DNA of 64,000 nt from positions 372,001 through 436,000 of the forward strand of contig NZ_CP041783.1 of the NCBI RefSeq assembly GCF_007567505.1, read 5' to 3'. Position numbers and translations under genes: made by a program. This document shows, piece after piece, positions 1-10,329 of the stretch. The stretch is from Shewanella donghaensis. Its GTDB lineage: Bacteria; Pseudomonadota; Gammaproteobacteria; Enterobacterales; Shewanellaceae. The notes under the pieces are model-generated. The model ran no database searches. It had not been told where the DNA came from and saw only the letters and a list, made by a program, of their open reading frames with translations. How positions within the stretch are numbered: the first letter of the stretch is position 1; each line of letters begins with the position of its first letter.

Positions 1-33
1 GTTTTTATATCGCCTTACGGCTAAAGAGATGTA

Positions 34-3000
34 CTAAGCACGAGTTGTATCAGAAGAAGCACTATCAGCTACTTTTGATTTGGCTGTGTCAGTATCAGCT
101 GCAGTTTTATCATACTCACGGCCTTTTGGTACCGCTTGTTGAGCACGAGTTTCAGTTACTGGCTTAGTCGTATCAGACATAACCATTGAACCGAATCGGC
201 TTGACGTTGTCGCTTTCTTAGCTGGCGCTTCGGTTTTAGCTTCTGCGGCAACTGTTTCAGTAACCGCTGCTTTAGGCGCAGTTGGCGCTTTACGAGCAAT
301 TGCAGCAGGTCTAGCCATTGGAGCTGATGCATTAGAGTTAACTTTCTCTTCAGCATTTACTTCAACTTTAGCTTCAACCACTTCTTTAGCAACTGGTGCT
401 TCAACTTTCGCTTCAACCACTTCTTTAGCTACCGGCGCTTCAACTTTAGCTTCAACAACTTCTTTAGCTACTGGCGCTTCAACTTTAGCTTCAATAACTT
501 CTTTAGCTACTGGCGCTTCAACTTTAGCTTCAACAACTTCTTTAGCTACTGGCGCTTCAACTTTCGTTTCAACAACTTCTTTAGCTACTGGCGCTTCAAC
601 TGGAGCTTCAACTTTAATAGGTGCGCTGGCAGCAGATTTAGCTTCATTAGCTTGTTCAGCATCAAGTTGCTTTTCTAGCTCATCAACAGGTGTGAATACG
701 GCAGCTGTAGAAGTGTTGTCATCTTCATCACGACGGCGACGTTGTCCCGCTGCACGAAGATGACGAGGGCTACGACGACTACGACGTTGTCCTTCACGCT
801 TTTCATCTGAATCTTCACCGTCAGTTTGTGCATCTGAGTTAGCTTCTGAATTCGCTTCAGCAGTTACTTCAGTTTCAGCAGCTACTGGCGTTTCAGTTGA
901 AGGTGCAGTTTCAGGAGTTTGAGCTGCAACATTGATTTCAGTTTCAGCACTTACAGGCGCTTCGACAGTATCTTCAGCTTTAACTGTTTCATCAGAACTA
1001 ACCACTGGGTCATTTTTAACAATAACTTCAGCATCTTTTCTTGGACGACGTGTACGAGCTGGTTTTGATTCCTGTTTAGTCTCAGGTTTAGTTTGAGGCT
1101 CAACAGCAACTTCTACATCAGTTGCGACAACATCGGTAAGTTTAGCTTCGTTTTGTTCGTTTTCGATACGTACTTTACGACGCATGTTGCGACGTTGACG
1201 ACGCTCTCTTGCAGCTTCCTGCTTAGGAGACTTCTCAACATCTTGACGTGCACCGTCAGTTTGCGGCTTAGCAGCAGGTTTTGGTTTTGCTTCTGCTTTA
1301 CTTGGGCGTTTATCTATTTCTTTGTTAGCAACGTCTTTGCTCGTAACATCTCTTTCAGGTTTCTTGTTGCGCCCTTTGTTGTCACGACCTTTACTATCTG
1401 CATCGTTGCGATTGTTACGACGGCTATCGTTACGAGAGTCATTACGACGACTATCATTACGAGAATCATTGCGTCGGTTACGACGATTATTTGGGTTTTC
1501 TTTACGATTCTTATCCGCAGGTTTGCTTTCTGTCTTAGCTGGCTCATCTGATGAGAATAGACCGCTAATCGCTGCAACAACTTTAGAGAAGAAACCAGGC
1601 TCAACAGGTGCCGCAACGTTAGCAGGTTTTGCCGTTGGAGCTGGAACCGCTGTTGGAGTAGGCGCTGCTGTAGTCGGAGTACCGAAACCTTTAATCGCAG
1701 GTTGTGCAGCTTCTGCACGCTCTAGCTTACGAGGCTCGTATAATTTTGCTTCAGGCTGGTCTACACGCTTGTAGCTTGACTCCACTACTTCATCATCGGT
1801 TCTTAAACGTGATACGCGGTAATCAGGCGTTGTCATATGTGCATCAGGGATGACATAGACTTCAACTTTATGACGTTCTTCAGTAATACGAATCGCTTTA
1901 CGTTTTTCATTTAACAAGAAGGCGGCAACATCTACAGGCACAACAGCTTCAATTTGAGTGGTGTTCTCTTTAATCGCTTCTTCTTCCATTAAACGAAGAA
2001 TAGAAAGTGCTAAAGATTCAGTACTACGAATTGTTCCTTGACCGTGACAGCGAGGACATAAATGACCTGCAGATTCACCTAGTGAAGGACGAAGGCGTTG
2101 ACGTGACATTTCCATTAAGCCGAATCGTGAGATACGACCTAATTGAACGCGAGCGCGATCTAAATGCACAGCATCGCGCATTCTGTTTTCAACTTCGCGT
2201 TGATGTTTTACAGGTGTCATATCGATGAAATCGATAACGACTAGACCACCTAGATCACGAAGACGTAATTGACGCGCAATTTCGTCTGCAGCTTCTAAGT
2301 TGGTGTTTAATGCTGTTTCTTCAATATCTCCGCCTTTTGTAGCTCGGGCAGAGTTAATGTCGATAGACGTTAATGCTTCAGTAGGGTCAATAACGATTGA
2401 GCCACCTGATGGCAAACGCACTTCACGTTGGAAAGCAGATTCAATCTGAGATTCAATTTGGAAGTGAGTAAATAACGGGACTTCAGACTCATAACGTTTA
2501 ACACGTTCAACGAAATCAGGACGAACAAGTCCAATGTGTTGTTTTGCTTCTTCGAAGATACGCGGATGATCGATTAGGATTTCACCAACATCACGACGTA
2601 AGTAATCGCGAATAGCACGGACGATAACATTACTTTCTTGATGAATTAAGAAAGGAGCTGGCTTGCTCTGTGCTGCTTCTTGGATAGCATCCCAATGATG
2701 TTGTAGAACTTTTAAGTCCCACTTCAATTCATTCGCATCTTTACCTACACCGGCTGTACGGACGATTAAACCCATTCCGTTCGGTACTGATAAATCTGAC
2801 ATTGCCGCTTTTAATTCAGTGCGTTCATCACCTTCGATTCGACGAGAAATACCGCCAGCACGAGGGTTGTTAGGCATAAGCACTAAATAAGAACCTGCAA
2901 GACTGATAAAGGTTGTTAACGCAGCGCCTTTATTGCCACGTTCTTCTTTATCAATTTGAACGATTACTTCCTGACCTTCAGATACCACTTCTTTGATATT

Positions 3001-3264
3001 TGGACGGCCTTGGAATGAATAACCTTTCGGGAAATATTCACGAGCAATTTCTTTTAGCGGTAAGAAACCATGGCGATCTGCACCATAATCTACAAAAGCG
3101 GCTTCTAGAGAAGGTTCTACACGGGTAATTGTACCTTTGTAGATATTTGATTTTTTCTGTTCATGACCAGGGCTTTCAATGTCCAGATCATATAATTGTT
3201 GACCATCAACTAGGGCAACACGCAACTCTTCTGATTGAGTTGCATTGATTAACATACGTTTCAT
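34..3264 (-). CDS. rne: Ribonuclease E
   Basis: Endoribonuclease that starts mRNA decay, processes rRNA and tRNA precursors, and scaffolds the degradosome at the inner membrane. The N-terminal catalytic half (about residues 1-520) begins with an S1 RNA-binding segment and contains the zinc-link motif CPRCHGQG near residue 405, which joins protomers in the family. The rest is low-complexity scaffold: an arginine-rich RNA-binding stretch (about 590-640, repeated RRND/SRND), acidic and proline/alanine-rich linkers, and six tandem 13-residue repeats near 890-965. At 1076 residues it is close to the E. coli enzyme (1061). It is divergent from rluC across about 600 bp, as in E. coli. Function is certain from the catalytic half; the scaffold partners cannot be read from sequence. 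Confidence 0.97.
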   Translation of the reverse strand: MKRMLINATQSEELRVALVDGQQLYDLDIESPGHEQKKSNIYKGTITRVEPSLEAAFVDYGADRHGFLPLKEIAREYFPKGYSFQGRPNIKEVVSEGQEVIVQIDKEERGNKGAALTTFISLAGSYLVLMPNNPRAGGISRRIEGDERTELKAAMSDLSVPNGMGLIVRTAGVGKDANELKWDLKVLQHHWDAIQEAAQSKPAPFLIHQESNVIVRAIRDYLRRDVGEILIDHPRIFEEAKQHIGLVRPDFVERVKRYESEVPLFTHFQIESQIESAFQREVRLPSGGSIVIDPTEALTSIDINSARATKGGDIEETALNTNLEAADEIARQLRLRDLGGLVVIDFIDMTPVKHQREVENRMRDAVHLDRARVQLGRISRFGLMEMSRQRLRPSLGESAGHLCPRCHGQGTIRSTESLALSILRLMEEEAIKENTTQIEAVVPVDVAAFLLNEKRKAIRITEERHKVEVYVIPDAHMTTPDYRVSRLRTDDEVVESSYKRVDQPEAKLYEPRKLERAEAAQPAIKGFGTPTTAAPTPTAVPAPTAKPANVAAPVEPGFFSKVVAAISGLFSSDEPAKTESKPADKNRKENPNNRRNRRNDSRNDSRRNDSRNDSRRNNRNDADSKGRDNKGRNKKPERDVTSKDVANKEIDKRPSKAEAKPKPAAKPQTDGARQDVEKSPKQEAARERRQRRNMRRKVRIENEQNEAKLTDVVATDVEVAVEPQTKPETKQESKPARTRRPRKDAEVIVKNDPVVSSDETVKAEDTVEAPVSAETEINVAAQTPETAPSTETPVAAETEVTAEANSEANSDAQTDGEDSDEKREGQRRSRRSPRHLRAAGQRRRRDEDDNTSTAAVFTPVDELEKQLDAEQANEAKSAASAPIKVEAPVEAPVAKEVVETKVEAPVAKEVVEAKVEAPVAKEVIEAKVEAPVAKEVVEAKVEAPVAKEVVEAKVEAPVAKEVVEAKVEVNAEEKVNSNASAPMARPAAIARKAPTAPKAAVTETVAAEAKTEAPAKKATTSSRFGSMVMSDTTKPVTETRAQQAVPKGREYDKTAADTDTAKSKVADSASSDTTRA
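367..600 (-). repeat. Six tandem 39-bp repeats inside rne
   Basis: Six back-to-back 39-bp units encode [13 protein letters not shown] with minor changes (one VETK ending, one VIEAK). Unit boundaries on the plus strand are 367, 406, 445, 484, 523 and 562. The period is a multiple of three, so the frame is kept. They lie in the disordered C-terminal scaffold of RNase E. Confidence 0.97.
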
Positions 3265-3863
3265 GATGACTTATATTCTTCTAATAAGGTCATCAAACAA
3301 AGACTGTTCGCTGCATTACGGGCCTAAAATTTTTATTCACAAAGCCTCGCGGCTGGTTTTTAGGCAAGTTAGGTGCGCATTGCTGTTAGACGCATTCGCT
3401 GCGTGTCGCATCCTATTTATGGCTTATTTTTTAGTGATTACAAAAACAAGGAATTCGTTGTTATCAACCAACCCCATAAATTTAATATTTCTTCCGTTAA
3501 TGCCCAAGTCGAATCCGTTTGTTTGATAACAAGCTAAAATTTGTTCGAATTTGGGGCGGTATTTTTCAGGAAAACTTTTAAAATAAAGATGACATCGACG
3601 GTTTAATTGTAAAAACGAATTATATCGAGTTGTGATGTTTACAATCTGCAAATCAATGACTTGCTACCAGTCTTGTTCATGAATTCTACTGAAAAAATAC
3701 CGTAATAAATTGAGGTTGTGAACAATTTATCCACTGTTTATCCTCAATCACAGCGCAAATATAGCAATAATCAATTTAGACAGCAATCAAAACTACTCAT
3801 TCTTATTGTCCCAACATGGGAAACTTAGGTTACAATATGCGCCGTAATTACTTAAGGCGCATC
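3265..3863. promoter_or_regulatory. rne-rluC divergent intergenic region with probable rne 5' leader
   Basis: About 600 bp without a convincing gene. Read on the minus strand, the 3340-3420 part can fold into short hairpins, including AGCC-GCGA-GGCT (3343-3354, a GNRA-type loop) and a second hairpin with a CGCA/TGCG stem around 3385-3415. In E. coli, rne has a long structured 5' leader that RNase E uses to limit its own expression. The position, length and structure here fit the same arrangement, but that is inference. The plus side holds the rluC promoter candidate near its 3' end. Confidence 0.5.
3806..3836 (+). promoter_or_regulatory. Candidate sigma-70 promoter of rluC
   Basis: TTGTCC at 3806-3811 and TACAAT at 3831-3836 with a 19-bp spacer, 28 bp upstream of the chosen rluC ATG. 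The spacer is slightly long; the -10 is good. Confidence 0.45.
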
Positions 3864-4820
3864 ATGAATACAGAAACTCCTACAAAAGTTCAGTTGGTCA
3901 CTATTGATGAAGACCATTTTGAACAACGCATTGACAATTATCTTCTCACCAAATTAAAAGGTGTCCCTAAAAGCATGATTTATAGAATCGTGCGAAAAGG
4001 TGAGGTGAGGGTTAATAAGAAAAGAGTTAAGCCCGAATACAAACTTCAACTTGAAGATGTTGTACGTATTCCGCCGGTTAGAATGGCTGAAAAAGATAAT
4101 AGAAAAGCACCTTCAGCTAAATTATCTAAAGTGAGCCAATTAGAAACGCGCATCATTCATGAAGATAATCATCTTATTGTACTGAATAAACCAGCTGGTA
4201 TCGCCGTTCATGGCGGCAGTGGCGTAGATTACGGTGTTATTGAAGGATTACGCTCTCTAAGACCTGATCAGAAGTTTTTGGAACTGGTGCATCGTTTAGA
4301 TAAAGATACTTCAGGTGTTTTGCTTATTGCTAAAAAGCGTAGTGCGTTAAAGCATTTGCACGAGCAGCTTAGAAGTAAAACAATGCAAAAAGATTACCTT
4401 GCACTTGTAAGAGGTGATTGGCAGGCTAAAGACAAAGTGGTCAAAGTCCCTTTATTAAAAATCACCTTAAAATCTGGTGAGCGCATTGTTCGTGCGAACC
4501 AAGAAGGTAAGCCTTCTGAAACACGATATAAAATCATGCAGCGTTACCAAGGTTGTACATTAGTGAAAGCAAGCCCAGTGACAGGTCGAACGCATCAGAT
4601 CCGTGTTCATTGTCAATATGCTGGTCATGCTATTGCTTGTGATGACAAATATAGTGAACAAAAATTTGATGACTCAATGAGAGCTAGAGGGTTAAATCGT
4701 TTATTTTTGCATGCCGCAGAACTTAAGTTTAAACATCCTGAAAATGATGAAATAACCACAGTTAAAGCACCATTAGATGATGTTTTGTTAGAGACATTAG
4801 ATAAGTTAACTCGCGCATGA
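3864..4820 (+). CDS. rluC: 23S rRNA pseudouridine synthase RluC
   Basis: Makes pseudouridine at positions 955, 2504 and 2580 (E. coli numbering) of 23S rRNA. An S4-like RNA-binding domain occupies about residues 25-75 and the RluA-type catalytic domain follows, with HRLDKDTSG carrying the catalytic Asp at about residue 146. The ATG at 3864 is chosen because AAGG (3853-3856) precedes it and the protein then has the usual length (318 residues); a 16-codon upstream extension would run through the promoter. The 3' end overlaps the next gene by ATGA, so the two are probably translationally coupled. Confidence 0.95.
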   Translation: MNTETPTKVQLVTIDEDHFEQRIDNYLLTKLKGVPKSMIYRIVRKGEVRVNKKRVKPEYKLQLEDVVRIPPVRMAEKDNRKAPSAKLSKVSQLETRIIHEDNHLIVLNKPAGIAVHGGSGVDYGVIEGLRSLRPDQKFLELVHRLDKDTSGVLLIAKKRSALKHLHEQLRSKTMQKDYLALVRGDWQAKDKVVKVPLLKITLKSGERIVRANQEGKPSETRYKIMQRYQGCTLVKASPVTGRTHQIRVHCQYAGHAIACDDKYSEQKFDDSMRARGLNRLFLHAAELKFKHPENDEITTVKAPLDDVLLETLDKLTRA

Positions 4821-5473
4821 AGCTAGACAACATTAAACAGTATCAGTTAGTTATTTTTGATTGGGATGGCACATTAATGAATTCAATCGGCAAAATTGTC
4901 GACTGTATGCAGTGTGTCGCTCAAGAGCTAGCATTGGACATTCCCTCTGAACAAGCAGTAAGAGATATCATTGGTTTATCTCTTTTGCCTGTGATGGAAA
5001 AGCTATTTCCAAATAATTCCGATCGCTATGATGATTTACTCGCAGCTTACAAAAATTACTATCTCAATATCAATGTCACACCAACCCCCTTATTTGAAGG
5101 CATTGAACGCATACTGAAACAAATTAGTGATGCGGGATATACTTTAGCTATAGCAACAGGGAAAAGGCGAGAGGGTTTAGATCGTTTGTTAGCTGAAACG
5201 GGTCTTGGGCATTATTTTGTTGCCACCCGTTCTGCAGATGAAGCGCATTCTAAGCCGCATCCTTCAATGATTTTATCATTGCTTGAAGAACTCGACGTTA
5301 AAGCAGAACATGCTGTCATGATTGGAGACTCAAAGCTTGATATTGCTATGGCGAATAATGCTGGAGTGAGTAGCATTGCCGTAACTTACGGTGCTCACAG
5401 CTTAGAAGATTTATTAACTGAGTCGCCAACAGCAATGGTCCATACGCCTCAAGATATTTTATTGCATATATAA
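4817..5473 (+). CDS. HAD-family phosphatase, phosphoglycolate phosphatase-like
   Basis: HAD superfamily hydrolase with the nucleophile motif DWDGTL at residues 15-20 (Asp15 and Asp17), an alpha-helical cap inserted after it, the lysine segment near SKPHPSM, and the metal-binding motif MIGDSKLDIAMA near residue 170. The family cleaves small phosphorylated metabolites such as phosphoglycolate; the actual substrate cannot be read from sequence. The start codon overlaps the rluC stop (ATGA), so it belongs to the rluC transcript. A terminator follows at about 5587. Confidence 0.9.
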   Translation: MKLDNIKQYQLVIFDWDGTLMNSIGKIVDCMQCVAQELALDIPSEQAVRDIIGLSLLPVMEKLFPNNSDRYDDLLAAYKNYYLNINVTPTPLFEGIERILKQISDAGYTLAIATGKRREGLDRLLAETGLGHYFVATRSADEAHSKPHPSMILSLLEELDVKAEHAVMIGDSKLDIAMANNAGVSSIAVTYGAHSLEDLLTESPTAMVHTPQDILLHI

Positions 5474-5584
5474 GTCGACTTATTATTTGTGGCCATTATT
5501 TGTCTTTAGTTGAAAGTGCTACTTAATCAATTAATATCAGTTTCTCGCATATCGCGTCAGCAACAAGATTTTAAGTTTTATCCA

Positions 5585-5617
5585 ATAAAAAACCGATATT
5601 GATACATCGGTTTTTTT
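5585..5617. terminator. Bidirectional rho-independent terminator
   Basis: Stem AAAACCGAT / ATCGGTTTT with a short loop, flanked by A-runs on the left and a T-run on the right. It lies between the convergent HAD phosphatase gene and yceF and can serve both. Confidence 0.85.
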
Positions 5618-5684
5618 GTTGGGATAGATTCTGACTACATTCTTATTTTATTTAAGATATTTGATTTTTCTAGTTAACTGATAC

Positions 5685-6317
5685 CTATAACACACTTATA
5701 TTATGCTTCTTGAGTAACTTAATCAGCTGAATGAGCGGTAAGCCAATCAGTGTATTAGGATCATTTCCTTCAAGGCGCTCAAATAACGCAATACCTAATC
5801 CTTCTGCTTTAAAACTTCCGGCACAATATAAAGGTTGTTCTAATTCGACGTAGCGGGTTATTTCTGCAGTGGTTAGGTTTTTAAAGTGGACGGTAAACGG
5901 TTCTACAATACTGAATGCTTCTTTAGTGATGTTATGAATGACACTTAACCCGGTATAAAAAGTAATCGCTTTACCTGATGCTTGCTGAAGTTGCTTTATT
6001 GCATTTTCTTTTGTTAAGGGCTTTCCGATGATTTGCCCGTCAATTACGGCCACTTGATCTGATCCAATAACCACAGCTGGATTATCAGCAGATAAAACTA
6101 AATCAGCGGCCAATACTGAGGGCTCTGATTGATTATAGAGTTCTACACCTGCCAGAGCTTTTAATTGCGATAACCTTAATACGAGTTGCTGGGCAGTTTC
6201 ACCTTCAAGGGCTGTTTCGTCAGTTTCTGGACTGATACATTCGAAAGGAAGCTGTAATTTTTCTAAAATGGCTTTACGAAAAGTAGACGTTGAAGCGAGG
6301 ATAATTTTGGTGATCAT
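5685..6317 (-). CDS. yceF: Maf-like 7-methyl-GTP pyrophosphatase (YceF type)
   Basis: Nucleotide pyrophosphatase of the Maf/YceF family, thought to remove the modified nucleotide m7GTP from the pool. The N-terminal signature [11 protein letters not shown] and the ISPETDET segment match the YceF subgroup, and [10 protein letters not shown] near residue 85 carries the catalytic Asp (about 87). At 210 residues it is longer than E. coli YceF (194); the extra length is an insertion at about residues 62-80 just before the GSDQ motif. It is divergent from yceD, as in E. coli. Confidence 0.9.
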   Translation of the reverse strand: MITKIILASTSTFRKAILEKLQLPFECISPETDETALEGETAQQLVLRLSQLKALAGVELYNQSEPSVLAADLVLSADNPAVVIGSDQVAVIDGQIIGKPLTKENAIKQLQQASGKAITFYTGLSVIHNITKEAFSIVEPFTVHFKNLTTAEITRYVELEQPLYCAGSFKAEGLGIALFERLEGNDPNTLIGLPLIQLIKLLKKHNISVL

Positions 6318-6518
6318 GAGTCTGTATTCAATGAATTAGAAAATTACTTCTATATTACGTTAAAAATGAAGTCGAATGCAGTAATTTTAGTCGGATCGCG
6401 CTTGTGATCGCGAGCAACGACAGGTAAAATTTCATTTCGATCCATTTTAATGTTGGCGTTTAAGTAATGAGTCTAATTTGTCAGGTTAAGCAATTAACCG
6501 CATTTTGGATAAATTTCC

Positions 6519-6546
6519 TTTGACTCTAGCGTTTTCAAACTATAAT
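6519..6546 (+). promoter_or_regulatory. Promoter of the yceD-rpmF-fab operon
   Basis: TTGACT (6520-6525) and a perfect TATAAT (6541-6546) with a 15-16 bp spacer. The predicted start of transcription is about 6552-6553, only five or six bases before the yceD ATG at 6558. Confidence 0.6.
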
Positions 6547-6557
6547 ATGCGCGCCTT

Positions 6558-7082
6558 ATGCAAACAGTAAAGATACCAGTATCAATTGATCCTATTAGAA
6601 CCGCAGCTAGTGGTCTTCGTTATGAAGGCATCGTGCCAGGGGTTCAAAATAAGCGATTAAACGAATTATGTGCTGGCGATTGTTCCGATGTGACAGTGTC
6701 GTTAGAATGTGGCGTCGATATTCAGGGGATAGTCTACCTTAACGGGAAGGCTGTGACGGAGCTCACTCTGCTATGTCAACGTTGTATGACACCATATACC
6801 ACAAAGGTTACGGTCGACTTCTCCTATGGTCTTTGTAAGACTTTAGAAGAAATCGATGAGCTCCCGGATGCGTATGAGCCGATTGAGAGTAATGAAATTG
6901 GTGAAGTTCGTCTACATCAATTGATTGAAGATGAATTGATAATAGCTATGCCAATTATTCCTATGCATCAGAATGCTGATTGCAATCTAGGAACGAGCGA
7001 CGTAGTTGTAGGCGAGATAGACCCTTCTCATGAGGAGCGTCCAAATCCGTTTGCAGTGTTAGAAAAACTGAAGAGCAAGTAA
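6558..7082 (+). CDS. yceD: DUF177 protein YceD (23S rRNA accumulation protein)
   Basis: YceD/DUF177 family, needed for normal 23S rRNA accumulation in several bacteria and almost always encoded just upstream of rpmF. The four-cysteine pattern typical of the family is partly visible (LLCQRC near residue 75). The end NPFAVLEKLKSK matches the conserved C-terminus, and the N-terminus MQTVKIPVSIDPIRTA aligns with E. coli YceD, which supports this ATG although no Shine-Dalgarno sequence precedes it. At 174 residues the length is normal. First gene of the rpmF-plsX-fab operon. Confidence 0.93.
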   Translation: MQTVKIPVSIDPIRTAASGLRYEGIVPGVQNKRLNELCAGDCSDVTVSLECGVDIQGIVYLNGKAVTELTLLCQRCMTPYTTKVTVDFSYGLCKTLEEIDELPDAYEPIESNEIGEVRLHQLIEDELIIAMPIIPMHQNADCNLGTSDVVVGEIDPSHEERPNPFAVLEKLKSK

Positions 7083-7099
7083 TCTAGGAGACAAGTCAA

Positions 7100-7270
7100 A
7101 TGGCTGTACAAAAGAATAAAAAATCACGTTCAAAGCGCGGCATGCGCCGTTCACATGATGCATTGGGTACTGCTCAATTATCTGTAGACGCAACTAGCGG
7201 TGAATTACATCTACGTCACAATGTGACTGCTGATGGTTTCTACCGCGGTGTAAAGGTTATCAACAAGTAA
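7100..7270 (+). CDS. rpmF: 50S ribosomal protein L32 (bL32)
   Basis: Small basic 56-residue protein beginning [20 protein letters not shown] and ending VKVINK, the standard L32 sequence of gammaproteobacteria. A strong ribosome-binding site (CTAGGAGA, about 7084-7091) precedes the ATG. It sits 17 bp after yceD and 15 bp before plsX, the conserved arrangement that links ribosome supply to phospholipid synthesis. The lineage-typical form has no zinc-finger cysteines. Confidence 0.97.
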   Translation: MAVQKNKKSRSKRGMRRSHDALGTAQLSVDATSGELHLRHNVTADGFYRGVKVINK

Positions 7271-7285
7271 TTTGTTGCTAATCTT

Positions 7286-8314
7286 ATGACGAATCTGGCG
7301 CTCGCGTTAGATGTGATGGGGGGCGATAATGGCCCCCTCGTCACAGTGCCTGCAGCCTTGCAGGCACTGAAATTTAACTCCCAACTATCAATCTTTCTAG
7401 TCGGCGATCAAGCTGAAATAGAACCATATCTGATTGATATTGACGCTGACATACAAGCGCGAATTCAAATTGTACATACCACTGAAGTCATCACTATGTG
7501 TGATCGGCCGATTAGTGCTATCCGTTCGAAAAAACAAAGTTCAATGCGTTTAGCGTTAGATCTCGTTAAAGACGGAAAGGCGCAGGCGTGTGTAAGCGCG
7601 GGTAATACCGGCGCGTTAATGGCATTGTCCAAAATATTACTTAAAACGCTACCAGGCGTTGATAGGCCTGCTTTAGTAAGCTGTTTGCCTGCTGTTACCG
7701 GCAAACCAGTATATTTACTTGATTTAGGTGCCAACATTTCATGTGATTCTGAAACCTTGTTTCAATTCGCTGTTATGGGTTCTGTTTTATGTGAAGTTGT
7801 CCATAAACGTGCCAAACCCAAGGTCGCCCTACTTAATGTTGGAATAGAAGACATTAAGGGTAATGACCAAGTTCAACAAGCTGCTCAACATTTACTGCAT
7901 ACTGACCAAGTCAATTATACCGGTTTTATTGAAGGCGATGAGATATTCACTGGCAAGGTAGATGTTATTGTTTGTGATGGCTTTGTTGGCAATATCACTT
8001 TAAAGACATCCGAAGGTATTGCTAAGTTACTTGTCCACCAATTAAAACGTGGATTAACTCAAGGCTTTTTCGTACGTTTATTATCCAAGTTCCTCGCTCC
8101 ACGTATACAAGCTGTACTCAGTAAGATGAACCCCGACCACTACAATGGTGCAAGTCTGATAGGATTGCGCGGAATAGTAGTAAAAAGTCACGGAAATGCT
8201 GATGAAGCCGCTTATTTACAAGCAATCAATTTAGCTGCAACAGAAGCAAACCGTCGTCTACCGGAAATGATTAAAGATCGTCTGGAGACGATTCTTTTAG
8301 ACATCAATAGCTGA
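7286..8314 (+). CDS. plsX: Phosphate acyltransferase PlsX
   Basis: Converts acyl-ACP and phosphate to acyl-phosphate, the first step of the PlsX-PlsY route of phospholipid synthesis; peripheral membrane enzyme. The N-terminal [12 protein letters not shown] is the family hallmark, with [10 protein letters not shown] near residue 107 and [14 protein letters not shown] near residue 230. At 342 residues it is full length. Second member of the rpmF-plsX-fabH block, eight bases before fabH, so co-translation is likely. Confidence 0.97.
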   Translation: MTNLALALDVMGGDNGPLVTVPAALQALKFNSQLSIFLVGDQAEIEPYLIDIDADIQARIQIVHTTEVITMCDRPISAIRSKKQSSMRLALDLVKDGKAQACVSAGNTGALMALSKILLKTLPGVDRPALVSCLPAVTGKPVYLLDLGANISCDSETLFQFAVMGSVLCEVVHKRAKPKVALLNVGIEDIKGNDQVQQAAQHLLHTDQVNYTGFIEGDEIFTGKVDVIVCDGFVGNITLKTSEGIAKLLVHQLKRGLTQGFFVRLLSKFLAPRIQAVLSKMNPDHYNGASLIGLRGIVVKSHGNADEAAYLQAINLAATEANRRLPEMIKDRLETILLDINS

Positions 8315-8322
8315 TCTCATAT

Positions 8323-9282
8323 ATGCATACAAAAATTCTCGGAACTGGTAGTTATCTACCGGTGCAAGTTCGTAGTAATCTCGATCTCGAAAAAATGGTC
8401 GATACTTCAGATCAATGGATCGTGGAGCGTACCGGTATTTCAGAGCGTCGTATCGCTGCTGAAGATGAAACCGTTACCACCATGGGCTACCAAGCCGCAG
8501 TTAAAGCATTAGAAATGGCCGGTATCGAAGCAAGCGAGTTAGACATGATTGTCTGCGGTACGACAAGTGCCAGTAATGCGTTTCCGGCAGCAGCGTGTGA
8601 AATCCAAAAATTACTTGGTATTCATACCATTCCTGCGTTTGATATTGCAGCTGCGTGTTCAGGCTTTGTTTACGCATTGTCGGTAGCGAATCAATTTGTC
8701 AAAACAGGCGCTGCTAAAAAGGTTTTAGTGGTCGGTGCAGATGTTTTATCACGCTTGTGCGATCCAAAGGATCGCAGTACGGTAATTTTATTTGGTGATG
8801 GCGCCGGCGCCGCCGTTATTGGTGCCAGTGATCAACCTGGGATTATTTCCACCCATATTTATGCTGATGGCCGTCAAGGGGATTTATTGAAATGTTCTTT
8901 CCCTCCGCGTGCAAGTGAATCATCAGAAGCGGTAAGCTTTATGACCATGAAAGGTAATGAAGTATTCAAATTTGCTGTTACGCAGTTATCTCATGTGGTA
9001 ACAGAAACCTTACGCATTAATAATATCGACAAGTCTGAGATTGATTGGTTGGTACCACATCAAGCGAACTTTAGAATTATTAAGGCGACAGCTAAAAAAC
9101 TAGACATGAGCATGGATAAAGTGGTGTTAACGTTATCCAAGCATGGCAATACTTCAGCGGCTTCAGTGCCAATAGCATTAGATGAAGCTGTGAGAGATGG
9201 CCGTATTCAACGTGGGCAACTCATCTTACTCGAAGCCTTTGGCGGCGGGTTTGCTTGGGGAAGCGCCTTAGTTAGGTTCTAA
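8323..9282 (+). CDS. fabH: 3-oxoacyl-ACP synthase III (KAS III)
   Basis: Condenses acetyl-CoA with malonyl-ACP to start fatty acid chains. The catalytic triad is present: Cys112 in AACSGF, His246 in VPHQANFR, and Asn276 in HGNTSAAS. At 319 residues it has the usual length. Directly follows plsX. About 95 bp separates it from fabD, and that gap contains a perfect inverted repeat. Confidence 0.97.
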   Translation: MHTKILGTGSYLPVQVRSNLDLEKMVDTSDQWIVERTGISERRIAAEDETVTTMGYQAAVKALEMAGIEASELDMIVCGTTSASNAFPAAACEIQKLLGIHTIPAFDIAAACSGFVYALSVANQFVKTGAAKKVLVVGADVLSRLCDPKDRSTVILFGDGAGAAVIGASDQPGIISTHIYADGRQGDLLKCSFPPRASESSEAVSFMTMKGNEVFKFAVTQLSHVVTETLRINNIDKSEIDWLVPHQANFRIIKATAKKLDMSMDKVVLTLSKHGNTSAASVPIALDEAVRDGRIQRGQLILLEAFGGGFAWGSALVRF

Positions 9283-9300
9283 GTTAAACGGTTAGACAAG

Positions 9301-9327
9301 CGTAAAATAATATTGATATATTTTACG
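9301..9327. repeat. Inverted repeat between fabH and fabD
   Basis: CGTAAAATA and TATTTTACG form perfect 9-bp arms around a 9-base centre. No T-run follows, so it is not a classical terminator. It could be an operator or an mRNA processing structure; nothing here decides between them. Confidence 0.6.
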
Positions 9328-9376
9328 TAAATAAAATAAGAATTAATTTTAAAACGAATACAAGGTAATAATTATC

Positions 9377-10300
9377 ATGGAAAATATCGCATTTGTTTTC
9401 CCAGGCCAAGGCTCACAAGCCGTAGGCATGTTGGCTGATTTAGCCGTCGATTATCCTATTGTTACTGACACCTTTGCAGAGGCAAGTGCAGTACTAGGTT
9501 ATGATTTATGGGCATTAGTCCAAGACGGCCCTGCAGACACTTTAAATGAAACTGATAAAACTCAGCCTGCATTATTAACTGCAAGTGTTGCATTATGGCG
9601 TGTCATTGAAGCAAGTGGTTCAGTTAAACCATCAATATTAGCTGGCCATAGTTTAGGTGAATACTCTGCATTAGTTTGTGGCGGCATTATCGATTTTAAA
9701 GACGCGGTCAAGCTAGTTGAATTACGTGGACAGTTAATGCAACAAGCTGTGCCTGCTGGTACTGGTGCTATGTATGCCGTTATCGGTTTAGACAATGATG
9801 CTATTGCAAAGGCGTGTGAAGAATCTGCCAATGGTGCTGTTGTAAGCCCGGTAAACTTCAACAGCCCAGGCCAAGTTGTTATTGCTGGCGAAAAAGAAGC
9901 AACAGAAAGAGCTGCGGCGGCTTGTAAAGCAGCGGGAGCCAAAATGGCTGTAGCGCTTCCTGTAAGCGTTCCTTCGCACTGTGCTTTAATGAAACCAGCT
10001 GCAGATAAACTGGCAATCGCATTAGAAAGCATTCAATTTAATCAACCTGTCATTTCGGTGATTAATAATGTTGATGTTGCAAGCCCTGACAATGCTGATT
10101 CCATCAAAGATGCATTGGTTCGTCAGTTATACTGCCCAGTACGTTGGAGTGAAACCGTTGAATTAATGGCAAGTCAGGGGATTACTGATTTGGCTGAAAT
10201 CGGTCCAGGAAAAGTATTAACGGGTCTGTCAAAAAGAATTAATAAGTCATTAAAGGCGCAAGCAATCAATAATGCTGCATCTTTAACTGCACTAATATAA
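9377..10300 (+). CDS. fabD: Malonyl-CoA:ACP transacylase
   Basis: Transfers malonyl groups from CoA to ACP, supplying the two-carbon donor for elongation. The oxyanion motif FPGQGSQ is at residues 8-14, the nucleophile Ser92 is in GHSLGEYS, and the catalytic His201 is in SVPSHCALM. Full length at 307 residues. It is separated from fabH by an AT-rich gap with an inverted repeat and from fabG by 29 bp. Confidence 0.97.
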   Translation: MENIAFVFPGQGSQAVGMLADLAVDYPIVTDTFAEASAVLGYDLWALVQDGPADTLNETDKTQPALLTASVALWRVIEASGSVKPSILAGHSLGEYSALVCGGIIDFKDAVKLVELRGQLMQQAVPAGTGAMYAVIGLDNDAIAKACEESANGAVVSPVNFNSPGQVVIAGEKEATERAAAACKAAGAKMAVALPVSVPSHCALMKPAADKLAIALESIQFNQPVISVINNVDVASPDNADSIKDALVRQLYCPVRWSETVELMASQGITDLAEIGPGKVLTGLSKRINKSLKAQAINNAASLTALI

Positions 10301-10329
10301 TTACAGCTTTAGTCCAATAAGGAATTTTC

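Noticed and set aside
1093..1774. Long open frames on both strands inside rne
   Set aside because: They are shadows of the repetitive, biased-composition C-terminal part of rne, with no start signals or recognisable protein features.
3245..3651. Open frames in the rne-rluC gap
   Set aside because: No ribosome site, no family resemblance, and they lie across the rne leader.
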